64,000 nucleotides of DNA from Peribacillus muralis (GCF_001439925.1 NZ_LMBV01000004.1:209928-273927); one strand, 5' to 3'; shown: positions 18,539 to 27,290, numbered from the stretch's first letter. Numbers and translations: made by a program. The notes: generated from the sequence alone by a model not told the origin.

Positions 18539-18568
18539 ACCAGCCTCTAAATTGTAGGCTGGTTTTTC
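18539..18568 (+). terminator. Terminator after the ABC permease
   Basis: ACCAGCCT (18539-18546) pairs with AGGCTGGT (18556-18563), followed by TTTTT. Confidence 0.85.
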
Positions 18569-18622
18569 TCATATAGGGTACCCTAAACAACAATATGTCC
18601 TAATTAGGGGGTTTAATAAATA

Positions 18623-19459
18623 ATGGAAGATCACCATTTGAATGAAAAAGTTTTGCCAATGACATCAATGAGCAATGGAGATGTCAGGAAAGTTAGGGAG
18701 GATATTTATTGTCTATCGGTTCAAATCGTGAATGTAATTTTTTTAGGACTTCCGAAAAGTGATGAATGGGTGTTGGTCGATGCAGGAATGCCACGTTCGG
18801 CGGAGCTTATAAAGAAGACGGCCAAAGCCATATATGGACCGAACCATCCACCGGCAGCCATTATTTTGACGCATGGTCATTTCGACCATGTTGGTGCATT
18901 GATTGAGCTGATGGAGTATTGGGAGGCTCCTGTCTATGCCCACATAAAAGAAATGCCTTATTTGACGGGACAGGAAAGTTATCCTGAACCTGACCCTTCA
19001 GTAGAAGGGGGGATGGTCGCCAAAATTTCTTGGATGTTTCCGAATGAAGGGATCAATCTGGATGAAAAAGTTCAACCCCTTCCAGTTGATCAGTCTGTAC
19101 CATTCCTTGACGGATGGAAATGGATTCACACCCCGGGCCACACCAAAGGTCATATTTCACTTTTTCGGGAAAGTGACCGAAGTCTGATTGCAGGTGATGC
19201 TTTTGTAAATGTCAGGCAGGATTCTTTATATAAGGTTTTCACCCAGGAAAGGGAAATATCTGGCCCGCCGCGGTATTTGACAACCGATTGGGAGGCGGCC
19301 AAGCAATCTGTGACGTTGCTTGAAGCACTGAAGCCTAATATCGCTGTAACCGGGCACGGGTATCCTGCGGAAGGGGAAGAATTGAAGCTTGGGCTATCTA
19401 AGCTTGCAAGGGAATTCGACTCTTTGGCTAAGCCCGATCATGGGAAGTATGTGGAATGA
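18623..19459 (+). CDS. MBL-fold metallo-hydrolase
   Basis: This 278-residue cytoplasmic protein has the dinuclear-zinc metallo-beta-lactamase fold. The main motif is LTHGHFDHVG; further ligands lie in HTPGHTKGH, AGDAF and the late GHG. Similar proteins are glyoxalase II-like or RNase Z-like hydrolases, but nothing here fixes the substrate. It starts at ATG behind AGGGGGT and follows a terminator, so it is its own transcription unit. Confidence 0.9.
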   Translation: MEDHHLNEKVLPMTSMSNGDVRKVREDIYCLSVQIVNVIFLGLPKSDEWVLVDAGMPRSAELIKKTAKAIYGPNHPPAAIILTHGHFDHVGALIELMEYWEAPVYAHIKEMPYLTGQESYPEPDPSVEGGMVAKISWMFPNEGINLDEKVQPLPVDQSVPFLDGWKWIHTPGHTKGHISLFRESDRSLIAGDAFVNVRQDSLYKVFTQEREISGPPRYLTTDWEAAKQSVTLLEALKPNIAVTGHGYPAEGEELKLGLSKLAREFDSLAKPDHGKYVE

Positions 19460-19535
19460 ACCTTGCATTAAGCTGAATAATTTCCTTCCTGAAGTCAAAA
19501 ATAATCAAGCAACGTATGATTAATGGAGGGGTTTC

Positions 19536-19967
19536 ATGACTGCTTTGAAGGATATTATGTCTATGGATGTGGACTTTTGTACTGTGGAAGATAATATTTA
19601 TGAGGCTGCCGTAAAAATGAAGGAGCATGATGTTGGGGTCATTCCTGTGTTGGATAATGGCCAGTTGGTAGGCGTCATTACCGATAGGGATATCGTAATC
19701 CGCTGTGTTGCCGGGAAAAAGCCCAATTCGACCAGAATAACCGATGTGATGTCCACTCATCTTATAACGGGCACCTCCGATATGCTAGTGGACGAAGCAG
19801 AGGAGTTAATGGGTAATGAACAAATCAGGAGGCTGCCTATTGTTGAAAATGGCAAGCTAATCGGGATTATTGCTTTAGGAGATCTTGCCATACACAAACA
19901 AACAAGTTCAGAGGCTGGCATTGCCTTAAGCTCGATTTCCGAGGACAGAGATGAAATGCAGCACTAA
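19536..19967 (+). CDS. Tandem CBS-domain protein, YhcV-like
   Basis: This 143-residue protein is essentially two CBS motifs (about 8-60 and 72-125; GVITDRDIVIR and GIIALGDLA) and forms one Bateman module. Such stand-alone modules bind adenine nucleotides and act as energy or redox sensors. It starts at ATG behind GGAGGGG, 76 bp after the MBL gene. Confidence 0.88.
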   Translation: MTALKDIMSMDVDFCTVEDNIYEAAVKMKEHDVGVIPVLDNGQLVGVITDRDIVIRCVAGKKPNSTRITDVMSTHLITGTSDMLVDEAEELMGNEQIRRLPIVENGKLIGIIALGDLAIHKQTSSEAGIALSSISEDRDEMQH

Positions 19968-20010
19968 CGATAAAAGCTCCGCTAGCTTTTCCAGCGGAGC
20001 TTTTATCGTT
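19966..20010. terminator. Strong bidirectional terminator
   Basis: AACGATAAAAGCTCCGC pairs with GCGGAGCTTTTATCGTT over a short loop. It ends both the CBS gene (plus) and the S9 peptidase gene (minus). Confidence 0.92.
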
Positions 20011-21982
20011 ACAAATATTTATTGAACCATCCTCTGATTTCTTCGATATGCCCAAGACGCATTTTTGGTGATCCGCTACGTGAAACTTCATGAGTTTCTT
20101 CGGGGAAGGTTACGAGCAGAGCTTCTTTTTTTTGTCGTTTCAATGCAACGAAAAATTGCTCGCTTTGTTCTACCGGGCAGCGGTAATCTCGTTCACCATG
20201 AAGCAATAACAAAGGTGTGTCAACATTTCCTACATACTTTAAAGGGGAGTGCTGCCATAATTTTTCGGCAGAATGAACGATATCCCCACCGATTTCCCAC
20301 TCTGTAAAATAATAGCCGATATCGCTGACACCATAAAAGCTTAACCAGTTACTGATGCAGCGCTGAGTTACTGCAGCCTTGAAGCGGTTTGTGTGGCCGA
20401 CGATCCAATTTGTCATGAACCCGCCGTAACTTCCACCGGATACGCCCAAGTTCTCCTCGTTTAAAAAATCATATGTAGCTAGAGCGTAATCAACACCAGC
20501 CATCAAGTCGTGATAATCCATGCCGCCATAATCACCTCGGCAGGCATTAACGAACTCCTGGCCGTACCCTTTGCTTCCACGCGGGTTTGTAAACAAAACG
20601 GCATAGCCTTCATTGACCAATGTTTGGAATTCGTGAACATAGGTATTGGCATACATCATATGCGGACCGCCATGAATTTCTAAAATGAGTGGATATTTTT
20701 GATTTTCAACAAAACCGGCAGGTCTCATAATCCAGCCGTGAATCGTAAGCCCATCAGAAGCTGGAAACGAAATCGGTTCAGCCGTGGACAAATGTTTATC
20801 CTTCAAAAAATCCTCATTTACAAAACTGATTTGTTCTTTATCGCCATTGGTAAGGTTATATGCAAACAGGTCGCCCGGATGAACGGAAGTGCTGATGGCC
20901 ACGACGGCACGATGGCTTTCTGGATCGATAGTCAGGCCATATATATGCTGGGCATCAAGGATTGAAGGATACATGGCTCCTTCAATCGAACCATAATACA
21001 CGCCGGTATTTCCATAATCACTAATCAAAAAGTAAAAGCCCTGGCTATCGTTCGTCCATAAGATACCTGGGTCGACTGCACCGATTTGAAAATCACCGAT
21101 TGCAGAATCCCCGATCTCGACGTCCCATCCATCGGTTAAGCATCGAATGGTCTGATCTATAAAGGTATATAACCAGATCTTTGAATGCGTCGCACCGGCG
21201 AATTCCTTATTATGCCCAATGAAAGAGAGGTATTCGCCATTTGGAGACCATTTCGGATCTGTATAAAACCCTTTGCTATCCGTTATTTTCTGTAAAGTTT
21301 TCGTTTCAACTTCCATAGTGAAAATATCGGAGAAAAGCTCATCATCACTTTTGTTTGCGTCACCACATATGAAAGCAATGTGCTGACCGTCAGGGGACCA
21401 GGCATTCGGGCGGTGATCAACACCATTTTCCGTTAGTACCACTGATTCGTCCTTCAAGACATCCACTATTACAAGCTGTTGATATGATTGGTCGAAATAG
21501 CCCCTGCCATCCCATTTATACTTGATTCGGTCATATCGATTAATCTCTTTAGACCATTGGTTTTCCTCTACGGTATCGAGTGTTTCTCCCTCTTTTAAAC
21601 TTGTTGAAAGCAATAACTTGGTGGAGCATGGAGACCAGATAGGGGTGCTTGCACCGTTGATGAAATGGGTAAGCTGCCGAGCTTCCCCGCCGATGCTGCC
21701 CATGATGTGAACTTGTTTTTTTCCTGATCTGTCCGATATAAATGCGATATGCTTACCATCCGGAGACCAGGCTGGTGATGTATCGCGATTATCGCCAAAC
21801 GTCCATTGTTTGGTTTCATTCGTAATCATACTGAACATATACAAATTGGAAATGTATTTTTCCGTTTTTCCGTCAATTCTCGTTTGGACATACACAGCCA
21901 TGCTGCCATCTGGTGAAAGCTTTGGATCTGTCACCGACTTCAAGTGAAATAAGTCTCTTGCTGTTATACCTATTTGGTTCAT
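20009..21982 (-). CDS. S9-family prolyl oligopeptidase-type peptidase
   Basis: This cytoplasmic serine peptidase of about 657 residues has an N-terminal beta-propeller with TolB-like WSPDG repeats (about 30-380) and a C-terminal alpha/beta hydrolase domain. The nucleophile lies in GGSYGGF, the acid in GERDYRCP and the histidine in EETHEVSRSG. It is close in plan to B. subtilis YuxL. I start it at ATG 21982 behind AAAGGGTGAAAAGG; an upstream in-frame ATG at 22006 has no ribosome binding site. It is monocistronic. Confidence 0.92.
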   Translation of the reverse strand: MNQIGITARDLFHLKSVTDPKLSPDGSMAVYVQTRIDGKTEKYISNLYMFSMITNETKQWTFGDNRDTSPAWSPDGKHIAFISDRSGKKQVHIMGSIGGEARQLTHFINGASTPIWSPCSTKLLLSTSLKEGETLDTVEENQWSKEINRYDRIKYKWDGRGYFDQSYQQLVIVDVLKDESVVLTENGVDHRPNAWSPDGQHIAFICGDANKSDDELFSDIFTMEVETKTLQKITDSKGFYTDPKWSPNGEYLSFIGHNKEFAGATHSKIWLYTFIDQTIRCLTDGWDVEIGDSAIGDFQIGAVDPGILWTNDSQGFYFLISDYGNTGVYYGSIEGAMYPSILDAQHIYGLTIDPESHRAVVAISTSVHPGDLFAYNLTNGDKEQISFVNEDFLKDKHLSTAEPISFPASDGLTIHGWIMRPAGFVENQKYPLILEIHGGPHMMYANTYVHEFQTLVNEGYAVLFTNPRGSKGYGQEFVNACRGDYGGMDYHDLMAGVDYALATYDFLNEENLGVSGGSYGGFMTNWIVGHTNRFKAAVTQRCISNWLSFYGVSDIGYYFTEWEIGGDIVHSAEKLWQHSPLKYVGNVDTPLLLLHGERDYRCPVEQSEQFFVALKRQKKEALLVTFPEETHEVSRSGSPKMRLGHIEEIRGWFNKYL

Positions 21983-22094
21983 CCTTTTCACCCTTTCATT
22001 TCTCATAGTTATGTATTTCGCTAAAGTGAAATATAAATCCTTTAGTAAATGGTAAACGCGTAAGGATTATTTATCAAGAATGAAGGAAACGAAA

Positions 22095-22124
22095 AAAATC
22101 CGGCCTTGGATCAGGACGGATTTT
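22095..22124 (-). terminator. Terminator after the YckD-like gene
   Basis: On the minus strand AAAATCCG pairs with CGGATTTT, followed by TTT. Confidence 0.8.
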
Positions 22125-22151
22125 CATGCCAAATGGGTAAAGGTGTGCTGA

Positions 22152-22472
22152 TCATTGATGCATGTGCCTTGAATGAGGACGGTGCGGCGGGATTTGGAAA
22201 TTATGTTCTTCCATCATTTTATAATGCTTTTCAAAGTGTGAAAGCATTTTTTCGCCTTCTTCTTTCGTAAGAGCGCCATACTCTACGTATTTTTCAATCA
22301 ATACCTTTTTGTCTGCGAGTATCCGTTTTTGAATGTTTGCAAGTTCTGTTTTTTGAGCTTCAGTAAATTTGACGCTTTCCCGCTTTACGTTAGTATCTTG
22401 TGCAGCCGAGTGATCCAAGTTAACGAGGAATAGGGAACAGGCTGTTAAACAGATGGCTAAAAATTTTTTCAT
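22152..22472 (-). CDS. yckD: YckD-like secreted protein (DUF2680)
   Basis: This 106-residue protein has a signal peptide (MKKFLAICLTACSLFLVN, cleaved near residue 25) and one DUF2680 helical hairpin with YVEYGALTKEEGEKML, the family hallmark. It ends in a histidine-rich tail (HRPHSRHMHQ) that might bind metal. Start ATG 22472 follows AGAGGAG; the longer in-frame start (22520) is not supported. Function is unknown in B. subtilis. Confidence 0.85.
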   Translation of the reverse strand: MKKFLAICLTACSLFLVNLDHSAAQDTNVKRESVKFTEAQKTELANIQKRILADKKVLIEKYVEYGALTKEEGEKMLSHFEKHYKMMEEHNFQIPPHRPHSRHMHQ

Positions 22473-22650
22473 GAATGAACGACTCCTCTTATTTGTTTTA
22501 TCATGCTGTAAGGACGACAATCATAAACAAGAATTACTTTCTTATGTCATTTGTTTATCGTCCTTTGGTAGATACCTTATTTCGTTATTATCTTTTACAT
22601 CATTTACAGTTTTATGTAATTTTTTTTGGTTTACCCACTAAAGTACATGG

Positions 22651-22675
22651 GTTTGTAAATGAAAGAAATGGGTAA
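22651..22675 (+). promoter_or_regulatory. SigB-type promoter of the lmo0937-like gene
   Basis: GTTTGT (22651-22656), a 13-bp spacer and GGGTAA (22670-22675) fit the general-stress sigma-B consensus (GTTTAA-N12-15-GGGTAT) with three mismatches in twelve, about 60 bp upstream of the ATG. The Listeria lmo0937 gene is known to be SigB-dependent. Confidence 0.6.
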
Positions 22676-22735
22676 TTTAAAGGTAAGCCATCAAGAAGGT
22701 TGTTTGATGAGAAGGATGGAGAAAGGGAGATTATC

Positions 22736-22882
22736 ATGTTTTGGACAATTATCGGTGCAATTATTTTAATATGGGTTCTTGGTTTAGTTTTTAAAGTGGC
22801 TGCCGGCTTTATACATATATTGCTTATCATCGCAGTCATTCTTATCCTGGTTAAAGTGTTTAAAGGAAGGAACCGAATGTAG
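22736..22882 (+). CDS. lmo0937-family small membrane protein
   Basis: This 48-residue peptide is almost wholly two hydrophobic helices (MFWTIIGAIILIWVLGL and FIHILLIIAVILILVKV) and a basic tail KGRNRM. It matches the widespread lmo0937 family. ATG 22736 follows AAAGGGAGA; an in-frame start at 22700 lacks support. It is probably a general-stress protein, since a SigB-like promoter lies just upstream. No molecular function is known. Confidence 0.85.
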   Translation: MFWTIIGAIILIWVLGLVFKVAAGFIHILLIIAVILILVKVFKGRNRM

Positions 22883-22898
22883 ATGTAATACGAAAAGA

Positions 22899-22932
22899 AA
22901 GGGCGTCCTGGTAATCAGGTCGCCCTTCCTTT
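22899..22932. terminator. Terminator between convergent genes
   Basis: AAGGGCG (22899-22905) pairs with CGCCCTT (22921-22927), followed by a T-run on the plus strand. The minus strand has only a short T stretch. Confidence 0.8.
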
Positions 22933-22948
22933 TTTCTATTGGTTAGCT

Positions 22949-23866
22949 TTAATCATAGGGGAGCGGTTGTCCCAGAAGCCGCTTATGAATCCAAATCGCT
23001 GCTTGGGTTCCATCTCCCATTGATATGGTGACTTGTTCTGAATGGGCAACGAGGTCGCCGCCTGCCCAAACCCCGTTAATATTCGTTTCCTTAGTACGAG
23101 GATGGATTACGATATGATTATTTTCATTTACCTGCACTCCTAATTGCAATGCGAGTTCATTGTTGAGTTTGTTTCCTTTGAACGCCGTGAAAGCTTTTGT
23201 CGCTTCAATGATTTTGCCGCTTACCAATCGTATCCCAATCAGTTGTTGTTCGTCGTCCACAAGCACTTCCTCGACTTCTTCTTCGATTAAGGGAATTTGG
23301 CTTTCTTTTAGCCTTTCCCTATCCTTATCATCAATTGTTGTTTTCAAGTGATTTACGTAAAGAATATCTTTTGACCAATATAGTAGGGACAATGCCAGCT
23401 TGGCACCTGTATTTCCGCCTCCAATTACAACCGTTTGCTTATTCATGATCTCGTATCCATCACAGTCTGGGCATATGTATGTAGAAGAACCGAGAGTGGA
23501 GTAAATGTTTTTGATTGAAGGGATATTATCGGTAATGCCTGTTCCAAGAAAAATCGTTTCAGCTTGATATTGACTGCCATTCTTTGTTCGAACCATGTAC
23601 TTGCCCTCTATTTTTTCAAGGGATGTGACCGTATCATCGAGAAATTCGACACCGAATTTTTCTGCGTGCTGTCTGCCAAGATCCCTTAATTGGTTGCCGC
23701 TAACCCCATCCGGCCATCCGAGAATGTTGTGATATGCCTTTGCGATGGAGGATCGGCCGTGAGCTGAGTCTATCACGATAATATCATGTTTATATCTACC
23801 GAGCTGGATGGCTGCCTGAATACCGGCGATGCCTCCACCAATAATAATGCAGTCTGCTTGCTTCAC
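22949..23866 (-). CDS. NAD(P)/FAD-dependent oxidoreductase, thioredoxin reductase-like
   Basis: This flavoprotein of about 305 residues has an N-terminal FAD-binding GGGIAGIQAA and a second Rossmann motif GGGNTGAKLA for NAD(P)H. The CPDCDGYE motif sits where thioredoxin reductases have CATCDG, and WAGGD precedes the C-terminal FAD-contact segment. A redox-active dithiol is therefore likely, though the partner may not be thioredoxin. I start it at GTG 23866 after GGTGA; ATG 23881 has no ribosome binding site. It lies downstream of an HxlR regulator on the same strand, separated by a terminator. Confidence 0.88.
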   Translation of the reverse strand: MKQADCIIIGGGIAGIQAAIQLGRYKHDIIVIDSAHGRSSIAKAYHNILGWPDGVSGNQLRDLGRQHAEKFGVEFLDDTVTSLEKIEGKYMVRTKNGSQYQAETIFLGTGITDNIPSIKNIYSTLGSSTYICPDCDGYEIMNKQTVVIGGGNTGAKLALSLLYWSKDILYVNHLKTTIDDKDRERLKESQIPLIEEEVEEVLVDDEQQLIGIRLVSGKIIEATKAFTAFKGNKLNNELALQLGVQVNENNHIVIHPRTKETNINGVWAGGDLVAHSEQVTISMGDGTQAAIWIHKRLLGQPLPYD

Positions 23867-23969
23867 GATTTCACCGCCCATACAGTTTTTGGATAAACCT
23901 AGTGTTATTCTATCTGTTGAAAATATACCACTAGTTTTGCTCGGATAAACAAATGAAGCATATAAAAAA

Positions 23970-23998
23970 AGGAAAGCCCGCCATGTGGGGACTTTCCT
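23970..23998 (-). terminator. Terminator after the HxlR gene
   Basis: On the minus strand AGGAAAG pairs with CTTTCCT and is followed by TTTTTT. Confidence 0.8.
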
Positions 23999-24019
23999 CT
24001 CTAATTTCGTATGCTCTTA

Positions 24020-24343
24020 TTATTGATTCTGTATTGGTGCAAGCCATTCTTGTGCCCAATTTTGAATTTCAACCATTACTGGTGCAAGCGCCTTGCCCTT
24101 CTCAGTTAAGGAATATTCAATTCTGACTGGTGTTTCTGGATAAACATCCCTTTTGACTATCCCTTCGAATTCCAAGTCCTTTAAACGTTCAGAAAGAATC
24201 CTGCCGCTAATCGGGAAGGCAGATTCAATATTACAAAACCGTTGAGGGCCATTTAGTAATTGATTGACAATCAGTCCAGTCCAGCGTTTACTCAAAATTT
24301 GCATCCCTTTTTCAAAACGTGGACAAAGTGTCGTTTCATTCAT
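24020..24343 (-). CDS. HxlR-family transcriptional regulator
   Basis: This 107-residue winged-helix protein has the family's conserved N-terminal cysteine (LCPRFEKGM) and the HTH/wing segment ISGRILSERLKDLE. Family members respond to formaldehyde, quinones or other electrophiles through that cysteine. ATG 24343 is best spaced from GAGGTGA (an ATG at 24346 is adjacent). It is divergent from the nitric oxide synthase gene. AGTAAC/GTTACT half sites lie between the two, one overlapping its own -35. Confidence 0.9.
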   Translation of the reverse strand: MNETTLCPRFEKGMQILSKRWTGLIVNQLLNGPQRFCNIESAFPISGRILSERLKDLEFEGIVKRDVYPETPVRIEYSLTEKGKALAPVMVEIQNWAQEWLAPIQNQ

Positions 24344-24364
24344 CATATCACCTCATATTCCTAT

Positions 24365-24394
24365 ATTATAATGCATTTACCACTACAGTAACAA
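24365..24394 (-). promoter_or_regulatory. SigA promoter of the HxlR gene
   Basis: Read on the minus strand: TTGTTA (24394-24389), an 18-bp spacer and TATAAT (24370-24365). Confidence 0.6.
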
Positions 24395-24463
24395 CTTTAC
24401 CGATTATTATTTAGTTACTAGAGATGTTATAGTATAAAAGGTACATGAGCTTACTTTAAGTAA
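24387..24463. promoter_or_regulatory. Candidate HxlR operator cluster
   Basis: The motif AGTAAC or its complement GTTACT occurs at 24387-24392, at 24414-24419, and within the perfect 13-bp palindrome TTACTTTAAGTAA (24451-24463). The first overlaps the -35 of the HxlR promoter; the others flank the likely nos promoter (TATAAA near 24433). Confidence 0.4.
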
Positions 24464-24587
24464 CATGCCAAATTTCCATTTAAAAATTAAATGCTCATAC
24501 AAGGTGGTTCTTTTAGAGATCCTCCAAGAAATATGTTACTTTAGTAGTGAAAGTAAAGTTTTGCAAATGGAAGGATCCGTGGGAAAG

Positions 24588-25667
24588 ATGAGTGATTTAC
24601 TGCAAGAGGCTATATCCTTTATTAGGACAAGCTATACGGAATCATTGAAAACTGAAGACGATATTAAAGGTAGAATCGAGCAAATCACAAGAGAAATCAA
24701 TGATACAAACAAATATGAACATACATATGAAGAATTGGTATATGGTGCTAAAATGGCCTGGCGTAATAGTAATCGCTGTATCGGCCGCTTTTTTTGGGAG
24801 TCACTGCGGGTGATCGATAAACGGATGGTTCAAGATGAGGAAGAAATTGTTTCGGCTCTTTTTGAACATATCGATTATGCTACGAATAACGGCAACATCA
24901 GGCCAGTGATTACCATTTTCAAGCAGAAGGAACAGGAAGAGAGGGTGGACATTTGGAATCATCAGCTTATTCGCTATGCGGGTTATGATACGGAATATGG
25001 TGTCATTGGAGACTCAAGCTCAATTGAATTTACGAAGCAATGTCAGGCATTAGGCTGGGAAGGGAAATTTGGGCCCTTTGATATATTGCCCCTTGTGTTC
25101 CAATTAGACAGCAAGCGGCCGAAGCTTTATGAAATTCCGGATGAACTCGTGAAAGAAGTTCCGCTTACGCACCCACAGTACGATTGGTTCGAAGAGCTTC
25201 AAATGAAATGGTATGCTGTTCCGATCATATCTGGTATGAGACTGGAAATTGGCGGTATTACCTATTCCGCTGCCCCATTTAATGGGTGGTATATGGGGAC
25301 GGAAATCGGAGCGAGAAACCTAGCCGATGAAGATCGGTACAATTTACTCCCTGTTATCGGGGAGAGGATGGGCCTGGATATCAAACGTGAATCTAATTTA
25401 TGGAAGGATCGTGCCTTGATTGAGCTGAATGAGGCTGTCCTGCATTCCTTCAAAAAGAACGGGGTCAGCATCGTAGATCATCATACTGCTGCAAAGCAAT
25501 TCAAGAAATTCGAAGAAAAAGAAGCTTATAATAACCGAAACGTCACCGGGGACTGGACATGGTTAATTCCCCCTGTCTCACCAGCTACCACACACGTTTT
25601 TCATCAGCAATACAAAAATGAAATACTTAAGCCTAATTTCTTTTATCAAAATCCTCCATATAAATAA
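24588..25667 (+). CDS. nos: Nitric oxide synthase, oxygenase-only bacterial form
   Basis: This heme enzyme converts L-arginine to citrulline and NO using tetrahydrobiopterin or tetrahydrofolate and a separate reductase. The heme ligand lies in WRNSNRCIGR (Cys64 from this start, close to Cys66 of B. subtilis NOS). Substrate-site segments include NHQLIRYAGY, FNGWYMGTEIG and GDWTWLIPP. With about 360 residues there is no fused reductase domain. The frame is open to 24465. I prefer ATG 24588 because of family length; GTG 24579 and ATG 24567 are alternatives, with GGAAGG near 24569. In Bacillus, NO protects against oxidative stress and antibiotics. Confidence 0.93.
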   Translation: MSDLLQEAISFIRTSYTESLKTEDDIKGRIEQITREINDTNKYEHTYEELVYGAKMAWRNSNRCIGRFFWESLRVIDKRMVQDEEEIVSALFEHIDYATNNGNIRPVITIFKQKEQEERVDIWNHQLIRYAGYDTEYGVIGDSSSIEFTKQCQALGWEGKFGPFDILPLVFQLDSKRPKLYEIPDELVKEVPLTHPQYDWFEELQMKWYAVPIISGMRLEIGGITYSAAPFNGWYMGTEIGARNLADEDRYNLLPVIGERMGLDIKRESNLWKDRALIELNEAVLHSFKKNGVSIVDHHTAAKQFKKFEEKEAYNNRNVTGDWTWLIPPVSPATTHVFHQQYKNEILKPNFFYQNPPYK

Positions 25668-25669
25668 AG

Positions 25670-25694
25670 GTTTACAAGATTTATCAGCGGGTAT
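25670..25694 (+). promoter_or_regulatory. SigB-type promoter
   Basis: GTTTAC (25670-25675), a 13-bp spacer and GGGTAT (25689-25694) match the sigma-B consensus at 11 of 12 positions, about 35 bp before the gene at 25731. Confidence 0.7.
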
Positions 25695-25730
25695 ACAAAT
25701 ATAAATCGAAATATAAGGAGGAAGGTAATG

Positions 25731-26000
25731 ATGGCAGTAGGAAGAAACGCTGTGTTACTTGGAGTCGGAGTTGCCGGAGTCTCATATTTATCAACTAAAG
25801 CGAACAGAAGTAAAGTGAAGAATATTTGGTTCACTGCTAAAGATAAGACGATGAGCTTTTTGAATAGGAAGTGTTCAGAATTGGATCCATTGATTGAAAA
25901 GGCGGGCCATCCAGATCCTTATGATCATGAAGATAATAAAATGGTGGATGAAGGCGCCATGTATGGAGTTCATTATTATAATAATGCAAAGCATGGATAA
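25731..26000 (+). CDS. Small protein of unknown function behind a SigB-like promoter
   Basis: This 89-residue protein has a short hydrophobic N-terminus (AVLLGVGVAGVSYL), a basic stretch, then an acidic histidine-containing tail with HPDPYDHEDNKMVDEGAMYG. I do not recognise a named family. ATG 25731 (or 25728) follows AAGGAGGAAGG. The near-perfect SigB promoter upstream marks it as a likely general-stress gene. A terminator follows. Confidence 0.75.
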   Translation: MAVGRNAVLLGVGVAGVSYLSTKANRSKVKNIWFTAKDKTMSFLNRKCSELDPLIEKAGHPDPYDHEDNKMVDEGAMYGVHYYNNAKHG

Positions 26001-26012
26001 TGTAATGCCAAT

Positions 26013-26039
26013 CGCTTGGGAATCCCCAAGCGTTTTTTT
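26013..26039 (+). terminator. Terminator
   Basis: CGCTTGGG (26013-26020) pairs with CCCAAGCG (26025-26032), followed by TTTTTTT. Confidence 0.9.
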
Positions 26040-26179
26040 CATGAAGAAAGGCAATCGCTTTTTCGTTTGATAAATCAGATAATTATGAATTTTAAACAAG
26101 GGATTCAAGACGTAAATTCGTTATTGTGCTTTAAAAGAATAAGGATTAAGATAAAAGAATCGAAAGGAAGTGGATACGA

Positions 26180-26290
26180 GTGAGCAGCAGTTCTTATGAT
26201 CCTGAACCCAGTATGCAAGAGGAAGCCAATATGATGCTAGAAGTCGAGACTGTTATTCTTCCTGAGTATCTGCTCGAAGAAGGTAAATAA
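26180..26290 (+). CDS. Small acidic peptide upstream of corA
   Basis: A 36-codon frame opens with GTG nine bases after AAAGGAAG (26163-26170) and ends TAA at 26288-26290, 30 bp before corA. The peptide is acidic with a hydrophobic patch (VETVILPEYLLEEGK). It could be a real small protein or a leader peptide for corA. I recognise no family. Confidence 0.5.
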   Translation: MSSSSYDPEPSMQEEANMMLEVETVILPEYLLEEGK

Positions 26291-26320
26291 GGCTTTCTCT
26301 ATAAAAGAGGAGGTCAACGA

Positions 26321-27259
26321 ATGATTGAAATCTACAAGACGAATGAAAACCGTCTCCTAAACAATATCGAGGAAATGACAAAAGGTTCCTGGGTCAATAT
26401 AGTCGCGCCCACAGAAGCCGAAATAGAATATATATGCAATACTTTGAAGTTACCGATTAATTTTATGAAAGATCCGCTGGACGATGAGGAAAGGCCGAGA
26501 ATTGAAAAAGAAGATGATAATGTTTTAATTATTGTCGATTTTCCGTATCTGACTCGGGACGAAGCTAACCTACCCATCTTTGAAACGATTCCGATCGGGA
26601 TGATTTTTACGAAAGACTGTTTCATTACAGTTTCTTTGAAAGAAACACCGATATTGGAGAATTTTAAGAATAATAAAATCAAAGGATTTTATACCAATAA
26701 AAAGACAAGGTTTGCCTTGCAATTGTTATTTGAAATTTCATCTTATTATTTACGTTATTTGAAACAGATTAATAAAATGACCAATGAAGCAGAACGGGAA
26801 TTGCACCAGTCAATGAAAAATAAAGAGTTATATACTTTTCTGGCGTTGGAAAAAAGTCTTGTTTATTTTACGACATCATTAAAATCCAATCGTGTCGTGC
26901 TTGATAAGATCCTCCGTTTTAATTATTTGAAAATGTATGAAGAAGATAAAGAGTTGCTGGAAGATGTAATCATTGAAAATGCGCAGGCAATCGAAATGGC
27001 AGAGGTATACCTTTCGATCCTTAGTGGGATGATGGATGCATTTGCTTCAATCATATCCAATAATGTCAATAATGCGATGAAGTTTTTGACCTCGGTGACC
27101 ATCATTTTAACGCTTCCGACGATGGTGGCAAGTTTTTACGGAATGAATGTGAAACTTCCATTTGAGCACAATTCGTATGCTTTTATTTTTACTTTATTAA
27201 TTGCTATCACTTTAGCGGGAACGACAGCATTCATTTTTTGGAAGAAGAAATATTTTTAA
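26321..27259 (+). CDS. corA: CorA-family magnesium transporter
   Basis: This 312-residue protein has a large cytoplasmic funnel domain (1-245) and two C-terminal TM helices (about 250-272 and 285-305). The signature GMN loop reads FYGMNVKLPF, and the basic end KKKYF is usual. CorA forms pentameric Mg2+ (or Co2+/Ni2+) channels. ATG follows AGAGGAGG. The small peptide at 26180 is probably co-transcribed. Confidence 0.93.
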   Translation: MIEIYKTNENRLLNNIEEMTKGSWVNIVAPTEAEIEYICNTLKLPINFMKDPLDDEERPRIEKEDDNVLIIVDFPYLTRDEANLPIFETIPIGMIFTKDCFITVSLKETPILENFKNNKIKGFYTNKKTRFALQLLFEISSYYLRYLKQINKMTNEAERELHQSMKNKELYTFLALEKSLVYFTTSLKSNRVVLDKILRFNYLKMYEEDKELLEDVIIENAQAIEMAEVYLSILSGMMDAFASIISNNVNNAMKFLTSVTIILTLPTMVASFYGMNVKLPFEHNSYAFIFTLLIAITLAGTTAFIFWKKKYF

Positions 27260-27290
27260 GGAAAATTGGTTGTTATGTCTCTTTCAGACT

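Noticed and set aside
18411-18593. 60-residue minus-strand ORF
   Set aside because: Crosses a terminator hairpin and has no ribosome binding site.
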